Below are positions 57,478 through 64,000 of a DNA stretch of 64,000 bases, piece by piece. Location: assembly GCF_001753205.1 (NCBI RefSeq), contig NZ_CP017560.1, positions 2,356,001 to 2,420,000 on the forward strand. The letters run 5' to 3'. The stretch's first letter is position 1. Each line of letters opens with the position of its first letter. This stretch comes from Sporosarcina ureilytica (GTDB taxonomy: Bacteria > Bacillota > Bacilli > Bacillales_A > Planococcaceae). The notes under the pieces are model-generated. The model saw only the letters and a program-made list of their open reading frames with translations. It ran no database searches and was not told the origin of the DNA. Both the position numbers and the translations under genes were made by a program.

Positions 57478-57576
57478 ATGATCTGTTATTTGTTGAAATG
57501 ACATGTCACAAGTATAAAATTGTTCCTATCAAGTACTATATTCATTATGATTCTTACTTGGCTCACACTAAAAAGC

Positions 57577-58509
57577 TTATCGTCCATCGCTCTTCGGATC
57601 AAACGCATCCCGCAGCCCATCCCCAATAAAGTTAATCGCGAGGACTGTAATTAATATACAAAGTCCTGGAGGGATCCAAGCTTCCGGGTGATAACGAAGA
57701 ATCCGAATGCTTTGTGCTTCCGAAATCATATTCCCCCATGTCGGTGTCGGTTGAGGGATACCAAACCCAATAAAACTTAATGCTGATTCAATAATAATCA
57801 TGGTCGCCATCATTAACGTAGCGTTCACAATAATAGGCCCTATCGCATTCGGAATAAAGTGCCTAAAAATAATCCGTGAATCGCTAGCACCGATCGCCCT
57901 AGCGCCGAGCACAAACTCTTGCTCCCTTAATGATAAAAAGGTCCCCCTAACAATTCTTGTTAACGTCGGCCATGAGGTAATGGCGATAACTGTCACAAAT
58001 ATACCAATAGTTACTTTCTCCAATAAAGCAATAATCGTTAATGCAAGGACAAGGAAAGGCAACGCCAATACTAAGTCGGCTAGTCTCATGATTATGTTAT
58101 CAACAATACCGCCATAATACCCCGCAACAGCTCCAGTAATAAGTCCAATCAATAGTGTAAATATCATTGCACTAAATCCAACAATTAACGATATCCTAGC
58201 CCCATACAGTAATCTAGCAAAGTTATCACGACCAGAACCATCCGTTCCCAAAATATGTTCACTAGAAGGACTTTGTTCTACCTTCAATAAATCAGCTTGT
58301 CGTGGATCATATTCCGTTAAAAATGGTGCAAAAATAGCCATACTAATAACAATTAGTAAAACGATAATTCCGAAGATGGCTAGTTTGTTTTTTAAAAAAC
58401 GTCGTATCGATAGTTGCAAAGGGCTTCTATGCTTACGGTCGGCTTCCAAGTCTTCAGGCGTAAATTGTGGTTCAATTGGAAATGTATTTTCCCGGCTAGA
58501 TTGTGTCAT
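57577..58509 (-). CDS. appC: Oligopeptide ABC transporter permease C
   Basis: A 310-aa DppC/OppC-type permease with an N-terminal OppC_N segment (RRFLKNKLAIFGIIVLLIVI) and five to six helices. EAA motif FVLGARAIGASDSRIIFRHF (about residues 205-224), and the STPTWGNMI-like TPTWGNMISEAQ near the end. It ends a five-gene operon in the order D-F-A-B-C used by B. subtilis app. Eleven bp after appB. Confidence 0.85.
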   Translation of the reverse strand: MTQSSRENTFPIEPQFTPEDLEADRKHRSPLQLSIRRFLKNKLAIFGIIVLLIVISMAIFAPFLTEYDPRQADLLKVEQSPSSEHILGTDGSGRDNFARLLYGARISLIVGFSAMIFTLLIGLITGAVAGYYGGIVDNIIMRLADLVLALPFLVLALTIIALLEKVTIGIFVTVIAITSWPTLTRIVRGTFLSLREQEFVLGARAIGASDSRIIFRHFIPNAIGPIIVNATLMMATMIIIESALSFIGFGIPQPTPTWGNMISEAQSIRILRYHPEAWIPPGLCILITVLAINFIGDGLRDAFDPKSDGR

Positions 58510-58520
58510 GCTTTATCACC

Positions 58521-59486
58521 TCAATCATAACGAATTCTCGGATCGACAATGCTATAGAAAATATCCGCGAGTAAATTCCCAACAAGAATGGCTACGCCTA
58601 ACAGAAGTGCGATTGCCATCACAATCGGGTAATCACGGTTTGTGATTGAACCAATAAATAATGTGCCTAACCCCGGAAAATTAAATACTTGTTCTGTAAT
58701 AATCGCTCCACTTAAAATCGCTCCGAATTCAAAGCCCATTAATGTAATGATTGGAATTAATGCATTGCGTAGTGTGTGTTTATAAAGGACATTCCGCTCA
58801 CTCATCCCTTTCGCTTTGGCTGTTCGAATATAATCACTGCCTAGCACATCTAACACTTCAGAACGCATATAACGCATGTATGCTGCGGTACTCGCAAGTC
58901 CCAACGTGATTCCCGGAAGAAACATATGGTGAATTCGATCTTTAAATTCCGCAAATCCCGATAAATCAGTCGAAGACAAAGTACCTTGCGCGGGAAACCA
59001 CCCTAGTTTAATCGATAAAAGATAAATCACAACGAGTCCGAAAAAAAAGTTTGGAATGGCTAGTCCCGCAAAGCCAAATGTAGTGCCCGCATAATCCAAT
59101 AATGAATAAGGTTTTTTAGCAGAATAAATGCCAATTGGAATGGCAATAATCAGCGTGATACCCAGTGCAAATAAACCTAAATAAACTGTATTTAAGATAC
59201 GTTCCTTAATCAGACTTTGGACGGAGCGACCATTGTATGTAATGGATTCGCCAAAATCCCCTCGCGAAACCCGACTTGCCCACATCAAATATTGTTCTGG
59301 TATTGATTTGTTTAACCCAAGCGCTTCACGTTGTTGTTCATAAACTTCCGGATTAATATTTGGATCAAGAATTTTACCTGTAAAAGGATCTCCTGGTGCT
59401 GCCTTTGCTAATCCAAATACGATAATTGACAGTGCAATTAACATTGGGATAAATACTAAAATTCTTCTAATCATGTATTGAATCAT
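58521..59486 (-). CDS. appB: Oligopeptide ABC transporter permease B
   Basis: A 321-aa DppB/OppB permease. It starts MIQYMIRRILVFIPMLIALS with six helices and has GDPFTGKILDPNINPEVYEQ and the EAA motif YIRTAKAKGMSERNVLYKHT (about residues 205-230), as in the family. Partner of AppC for the membrane channel. Start follows GGGTG. Confidence 0.87.
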   Translation of the reverse strand: MIQYMIRRILVFIPMLIALSIIVFGLAKAAPGDPFTGKILDPNINPEVYEQQREALGLNKSIPEQYLMWASRVSRGDFGESITYNGRSVQSLIKERILNTVYLGLFALGITLIIAIPIGIYSAKKPYSLLDYAGTTFGFAGLAIPNFFFGLVVIYLLSIKLGWFPAQGTLSSTDLSGFAEFKDRIHHMFLPGITLGLASTAAYMRYMRSEVLDVLGSDYIRTAKAKGMSERNVLYKHTLRNALIPIITLMGFEFGAILSGAIITEQVFNFPGLGTLFIGSITNRDYPIVMAIALLLGVAILVGNLLADIFYSIVDPRIRYD

Positions 59487-59551
59487 CTGTAAACACCCCC
59501 ATAAAGGAGGAGAGTATATGATAGGCTCATATACTCTCTTCTCGTTAATCG

Positions 59552-61363
59552 TTAATCATTCACCCACCAAGTATGAGCATCTTTATACATCGTATACGGA
59601 AGCACTTCTACGCCTTGTAATCTATCATTGTATGCCCAAATGCTATTTTGCGCATACAGAATGAGCGCAGGTAAGTCTTCTGAGTAAAGCTCTTGCCACT
59701 CTCGGTACTTCTCAACCCGGTAATCTTGTTCAAATGCATCAGGTGCTTTTACTGCATCATATAGTAACTCATCAGATTCTGGATTGTTCCAACGGGAGAA
59801 GTTATAAGCATCTTTAATGCCCCATAGACCTAATGGATCTGGGTCTCCACTGCCTAGACTCCAACCAATTAAATATAAATCCCAATCTGAGTTATCGTTC
59901 GTTAAACCTTCTACGTAAACAGACATTTCTTTCGGTTGACGTAAATCAACTTTAATGCCTACCTTATCTAAGTTATCCGCGATAATTGGTGCAGATTTCT
60001 CACGTAATTGGTTACCTGTAGGATATTCCATATTCAGTACCCATTCATTCCCATCCGGGTCTTCACGGTATCCATCTCCGTCAACATCCACATAACCTAA
60101 CTCATCTAACATTTCCTCTGCTTTTTCAGGATCATAAGAATAATTCGTTCCTGCATTTTCATCATAAGCCCAGAACTGTACAGCAATTGGTGAATTAATT
60201 AACTCACCATGACCGTGTAGAAGTCCTTGACCATGACCCTCACCAATTAAACCTTGTCGATCAATCGCCCAAGCAATCGCTTGTCGAACTTTTGGATCAG
60301 CAATTTTTTCGTTTGGAACCCAATTATCGGGGTTGATGACGCCATTTTCAACATCTTCGGCTGTACGGTGATTATGCTTAAAGCCAAGAATTTGATATCC
60401 AAAATCGGCTTGTTCAATCATCGTTACATCCCCATATTCATTTACCATATCGTAGTCAGCAGGGTCAATCCCGCCTGGCAATGCGATAAAATCAATCTCG
60501 CCTTTTTCTAGTAATCCAGTCATAACAGATTGCTGAACAATTTTCCAAACAAGTTTATCCAAATGCGGCTTACCTTGCCAGTAATCTTCATGACGTTCAA
60601 GAATGTATTGTTCGCGTTCAATCATTTCAGTAAACTTAAACGGACCTGTACCAATGACTTTTCCAGCATCAAGCGATTCTGCCGCCTCTGGAATTTCCGC
60701 TACTGGAATATCTTTAAAGACATGTTCAGGAATAATCGGGAAACCCGTGTAATAGAGCGGCATAATATTTGGCTCTTCAAATTTAAATGTCACTTGGTAG
60801 TCACTATCCGCCACAACCCCAACAAATTCATCCGTCTCGCCATTAGCATATTCCTCATAACCTAGCAATGGCTCCACATAGTTTGTACGTACACCACCTG
60901 CGGCTACATAGTCAGGGTCAGAAATCGCTTTATACGTGAACACAACATCATGCGCAGTAAATTCCTCACCGTCATGCCACTTAACCCCTTCCTCTAATTG
61001 GAAAGTGATTTCAGTTTGGTCGTCATTCGTCTCCCAACTCTTCGCTAGTTTAGGGATAAACTCTAATGATTCATTTTGAGTTGTAAGCCCTTCATGCGTA
61101 AAGTCAAGAATGTTTGCCTCATACGCTTCTTCATAAAAAATAGGGTTAAACATACCTGCCGGCGCTGTATGCATCGCACCAGTTAACGTCCCCCCATCTT
61201 TTGGTCCATCTGATGCTGCTTTTTCCTCTTTTTCCCCATCAGTTGTTTCAGTAGCTTCTCCCTTGTCTTCTTTACCGTCTGGCTCATCCGCATTACAGGC
61301 TGCTAGTACAAGCCCAAACATGAGCAATAAAATCATGAGTAACAAATTATTACGCTTAAACAA
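59552..61363 (-). CDS. appA: Oligopeptide-binding lipoprotein
   Basis: A 603-aa SBP_bac_5 protein with a lipobox (GLVLAAC, Cys about 23), followed by an acidic linker (DEPDGKEDKGEATETTDGEK). The body reads LAKSWETNDDQTEITFQLEE, VKWHDGEEFTAHDVVFTYKA, KVRQAIAWAIDRQ and WDLYLIGWSLGSGDPDPLGL. The TTG at 61363 has GGGGG seven nt upstream. It captures peptides outside and delivers them to AppBC. Confidence 0.9.
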   Translation of the reverse strand: MFKRNNLLLMILLLMFGLVLAACNADEPDGKEDKGEATETTDGEKEEKAASDGPKDGGTLTGAMHTAPAGMFNPIFYEEAYEANILDFTHEGLTTQNESLEFIPKLAKSWETNDDQTEITFQLEEGVKWHDGEEFTAHDVVFTYKAISDPDYVAAGGVRTNYVEPLLGYEEYANGETDEFVGVVADSDYQVTFKFEEPNIMPLYYTGFPIIPEHVFKDIPVAEIPEAAESLDAGKVIGTGPFKFTEMIEREQYILERHEDYWQGKPHLDKLVWKIVQQSVMTGLLEKGEIDFIALPGGIDPADYDMVNEYGDVTMIEQADFGYQILGFKHNHRTAEDVENGVINPDNWVPNEKIADPKVRQAIAWAIDRQGLIGEGHGQGLLHGHGELINSPIAVQFWAYDENAGTNYSYDPEKAEEMLDELGYVDVDGDGYREDPDGNEWVLNMEYPTGNQLREKSAPIIADNLDKVGIKVDLRQPKEMSVYVEGLTNDNSDWDLYLIGWSLGSGDPDPLGLWGIKDAYNFSRWNNPESDELLYDAVKAPDAFEQDYRVEKYREWQELYSEDLPALILYAQNSIWAYNDRLQGVEVLPYTMYKDAHTWWVND

Positions 61364-61451
61364 ATAAATTCCCCCTTTTTTAATGTTCAAAAGAAACCAG
61401 CCATTCCCAAACAATGTTTATCGATCACATCACCTCCTAAAAGACCCAAAA

Positions 61452-62492
61452 CTACGATTCTGTATATAAGTGGCAAGCAACATAATGATTGTCTTCTAAT
61501 TCTATTAACTCAGGTGATACAGATACACAACGGTCATGAACCTTCGGACACCGCGTTCTGAATGCACAGCCTGAAGGTGGATTTGCCGGACTTGGTAAAT
61601 CACCCTCAAGTTTAATTTTCTTTCTTCTTACGCCAGGCGCCGTTTCATCCAAATCAATGATTGGAATTGATGAAAGCAGTGCTTCTGTATATGGATGCAA
61701 TGCATTTTCATAAAGTTTTTTCTTGGAAGTTAACTCTACGATTCGACCCAAGTACATTACGGCCACTCGATCACTAATATGTTTGACAACACTTAAATCA
61801 TGCGCAATAAATAAGTAGGTCAGCCCTAACTCTTCTTGTAAATCTTTCATTAAATTTAACACTTGGGCTTGAATAGACACATCGAGCGCGGAAACAGGCT
61901 CATCACAAATGACAAATTTTGGATGCACGACAAGGGCACGAGCAATGCTAATTCGTTGACGCTGCCCGCCTGAAAACTCATGTGGATACTTTTGTCTATC
62001 GTCCGGACGTAATCCCACTTTTTGAATAATATCCAAAACGCGTTTCGTTCTTTCTACTGCCGGTAATTGACCTTGTACAATTAACGGCTCTTCGATTAAT
62101 TGACCCACACTCATTTTAGAATTTAACGATGCAAAGGGATCTTGAAAAATGATTTGCATATCTTCGCGATAAGGTCTTATTTGTCGCTGACTTAAAGTGG
62201 AAATATCAACACCATTAAAAATAACCTTGCCTTCAGTCGGATCTAAGAGACGAAGTAAAACCCGTCCTAATGTAGATTTTCCTGAACCAGATTCGCCGAC
62301 GACACCTAGTGTTTCACCTTGTTTTATCGTAAAAGAAATCCCGTCTACTGCTTTTAGATTCCCAATCGTTCGCTTTAAAATGCCCCCTTTTATTGGAAAG
62401 TATTTCTTAATATTTTTAACTTCTACAAGTGCTTCTTCTTGTAAGATGTGCTGTTCATTGGAACTTTCGATGTCTTGTTTGATGATCGTCAT
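61452..62492 (-). CDS. appF: Oligopeptide ABC transporter ATPase F
   Basis: A 346-aa ATPase with Walker A VVGESGSGKSTLG (about residues 65-77), Q-loop IFQDPFASLNSKMSVGQLIE, signature FSGGQRQRISIARALVVHPK, Walker B CDEPVSALD and the C-terminal FRTRCPKVHDRC peptide-transporter cluster with cysteines. ATG overlaps the appD stop by four bases (ATGA). Confidence 0.9.
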   Translation of the reverse strand: MTIIKQDIESSNEQHILQEEALVEVKNIKKYFPIKGGILKRTIGNLKAVDGISFTIKQGETLGVVGESGSGKSTLGRVLLRLLDPTEGKVIFNGVDISTLSQRQIRPYREDMQIIFQDPFASLNSKMSVGQLIEEPLIVQGQLPAVERTKRVLDIIQKVGLRPDDRQKYPHEFSGGQRQRISIARALVVHPKFVICDEPVSALDVSIQAQVLNLMKDLQEELGLTYLFIAHDLSVVKHISDRVAVMYLGRIVELTSKKKLYENALHPYTEALLSSIPIIDLDETAPGVRRKKIKLEGDLPSPANPPSGCAFRTRCPKVHDRCVSVSPELIELEDNHYVACHLYTES

Positions 62493-63478
62493 TCAGATTC
62501 CCCTACTTCCTCTTGAAGATAACAACGAACAAAATATCCCGGCTCAACTTCCTTCAACTCTGGATTGGATTGTCTACATTTCTCCATGACGTAGGGGCAT
62601 CGCGTAGAGAAACGACATCCAACTGGAAAATTAAATGCAGGTGGCACAGTTCCCTTTATCGTTCCAAGCCGATCAACATCTTGGTCAATATTGGGTAAAC
62701 TTGCTAACAGTCCTTTAGTGTACGGATGCTTTGTTGACTTTAATAAGGCCCTAGTATCTGCCTGTTCAACAATTTGCCCCCCATACATCACCATCACTCG
62801 ATCTGCGTATTCAGATACTACGCCCAAATCATGCGTAATCAGTAAAATAGACATTTCAAAAGTTTTTTGCATGTCCGCAAGTAAATCTAATATTTGCGCT
62901 TGTATCGTCACGTCTAATGCGGTTGTCGGTTCATCTGCAATTAGAAGTTTTGGATCGCATGAGATTGCAATCGCAATCATTACCCGCTGTCTCATCCCAC
63001 CAGAAAGCTGATGCGGGTATTCTTTCATCACTTCTTCAGCCCTTGGTATCCCAACGATTTTTAATAGTTCAACCGCACGAGATTCAGCTTCTTTTTTGCT
63101 GACCTTTTTATGTTTCCGAATGACTTCGATAATTTGATTACCAATTGTATAAACCGGATTTAATGCGGTCATCGGCTCTTGAAATATCATCGCAATCTCA
63201 TTGCCCCGAATATTTGTCATTTGTTTTTGTTTTAATCGAATTAAATCTTTATCACTCACTGTAATCTTCCCATCGACAATACGCCCTGGCTTATTAATTA
63301 GCTGCATAATTGAAAGTGCAGTCATACTTTTACCGCTTCCAGATTCACCAACTAAAGCCACCGTTTCGCCAGGATAGACCGAAAAAGAAATATCATCCAC
63401 AGCTTTAGCCACTTGCTTTTCTGACAAATAAAAATAGGTTTTTAACTGTTCAACTTCTAATACTGGTAATTTGCTCAT
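62489..63478 (-). CDS. appD: Oligopeptide ABC transporter ATPase D
   Basis: A 329-aa ATPase: Walker A LVGESGSGKSMTAL, Q-loop IFQEPMTALNPVYTIGNQII, signature LSGGMRQRVMIAIAISCDPK, Walker B IADEPTTALDVTIQAQIL, and the oligopeptide-transporter C-terminus with CRFSTRCPYVMEKCRQ. The ATG at 63478 has GGGGGG four nt upstream. First gene of the operon; order and overlaps match appDFABC of B. subtilis. Confidence 0.9.
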   Translation of the reverse strand: MSKLPVLEVEQLKTYFYLSEKQVAKAVDDISFSVYPGETVALVGESGSGKSMTALSIMQLINKPGRIVDGKITVSDKDLIRLKQKQMTNIRGNEIAMIFQEPMTALNPVYTIGNQIIEVIRKHKKVSKKEAESRAVELLKIVGIPRAEEVMKEYPHQLSGGMRQRVMIAIAISCDPKLLIADEPTTALDVTIQAQILDLLADMQKTFEMSILLITHDLGVVSEYADRVMVMYGGQIVEQADTRALLKSTKHPYTKGLLASLPNIDQDVDRLGTIKGTVPPAFNFPVGCRFSTRCPYVMEKCRQSNPELKEVEPGYFVRCYLQEEVGESE

Positions 63479-63696
63479 AATACCCCCCAATCGACAATAT
63501 CCTAGCCCACTCCTTGAGAATTCTTACGCAATAACGTTTGCGTTCTTGTTAGGATAGAATATTTCTATGAAACGATGTTAAATAATTCCGATAATTAGGT
63601 ACATTGTATGTGCTCCCCCTCTCGTTGTCAATACCATTTCAATGATTCGTTAGAATATTACAAATTATTTGTTCAGTCGACAAAATACTTAAAAAA

Positions 63697-63725
63697 ACCG
63701 AATTCGAGCATGACTCGAATTCGGT
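63697..63725 (-). terminator. Terminator after the M23 peptidase gene
   Basis: Perfect 12-bp stem ACCGAATTCGAG / CTCGAATTCGGT followed by TTTTTT on the minus strand. Confidence 0.85.
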
Positions 63726-63733
63726 CTGTATTC

Positions 63734-64000
63734 CTATTGAGTACCTTCTCTATCCTGTCGTTCCCATATTCTTAAGTAAGGATACGGGTCAAACGCCCAC
63801 TCTACTCTGCCATTGTATTTATACATCCCGTAATGGAGATGAGGTGGGAAACGTCCCGATGTACCTTCTTTCCCATACCCTGAACTGCCAACATATCCGA
63901 TAATGTCACCCGGTTCGACAATACTTCCTTCTTTAAACTCTTTATTGAACGATGATAAATGTGCATAATAATGGTAGGTATTATGCATATCTCGAATTCC
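63734..64000 (-). CDS. M23-family peptidase, C-terminal end (runs off the window)
   Basis: The last 88 codons of a LytM/M23 zinc endopeptidase, with the frame open to the window edge (GIRD before MHNTYHYYAH). Visible motifs: YYAHLSSF, GDIIGYVGSSGYGKEG and the zinc motif PPHLHYGMYK (H-x-H). Such enzymes cut peptidoglycan cross-bridges or regulate hydrolases. A terminator follows. Confidence 0.85.
   Translation of the reverse strand, partial: GIRDMHNTYHYYAHLSSFNKEFKEGSIVEPGDIIGYVGSSGYGKEGTSGRFPPHLHYGMYKYNGRVEWAFDPYPYLRIWERQDREGTQ

Overview
The window is AT-rich Gram-positive DNA from a spore-former-type Bacillales, most likely a member of the Planococcaceae (Sporosarcina/Solibacillus-like). 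The case rests on gene content typical of that group: a YtpB-type sesquarterpene synthase, the lipid II flippase Amj, a DUF2975/YozG-type regulator pair, a YlxY-like deacetylase, YusW-, YfhD- and YxcD-like proteins, strong GGAGG-type ribosome binding sites, frequent TTG/GTG starts and oligo-T hairpin terminators. No rRNA, tRNA, CRISPR array, IS element or prophage was seen. Genus is an inference from content only.

Layout. 1-15.6 kb is a housekeeping and hypothetical stretch: a Nudix fragment, a DUF2975/HTH pair, an SDR reductase, a SIMPL protein, acetyltransferases, a YdjM-family membrane protein behind a near-consensus LexA box, a DUF420 protein, a degenerate polysaccharide deacetylase, YtpB, ExoA, a cold-shock protein, Amj and several small membrane proteins. 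15.9-24 kb holds a LysM/beta-propeller protein and an acyl-CoA catabolic operon (CoA ligase, enoyl-CoA hydratase, biotinyl/lipoyl carrier, GntP-type permease). That operon has a textbook sigma-54 promoter, two matching candidate enhancer sites and an adjacent PAS-AAA-Fis activator. 25-26 kb is a scar-like zone with a type I toxin-antitoxin locus of the txpA/ratA kind, a nagA gene with a large internal deletion and a membrane-protein remnant.

26.8-34.5 kb is a nucleoside-use regulon made of two nucleoside hydrolase + NupC sets, ribokinase and a LacI-type regulator, linked by similar palindromic operators. 34.7-44.7 kb contains an ssuB remnant, a YdeI homologue, two secreted M14 carboxypeptidases, an HSL-type esterase, a membrane-anchored DUF4041/GIY-YIG protein and an NhaC transporter translationally coupled to a PqqB-like metallo-hydrolase.

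44.9-51.6 kb is the most unusual region. A CocE/NonD hydrolase, a BCCT transporter, a divergent TetR regulator with a 20-bp palindrome between them and a carnitine/choline acyltransferase (rare in bacteria) lie together, suggesting uptake and turnover of carnitine- or choline-type acyl esters. The acyltransferase appears to start at a non-AUG codon. 51.7-64 kb holds small envelope proteins, modABC, a cupin, brnQ, an AppDFABC-order oligopeptide ABC operon and the end of an M23 peptidase.

Non-coding structure includes an eight-unit ~21-bp tandem array (5130-5292), an 11-bp array (35779-35822), a 220-bp element with inverted ends (9942-10161), recurring stem-loops with a GCRCCCGTTAG-like core, and a derelict second copy of the antitoxin RNA (38873-38962).
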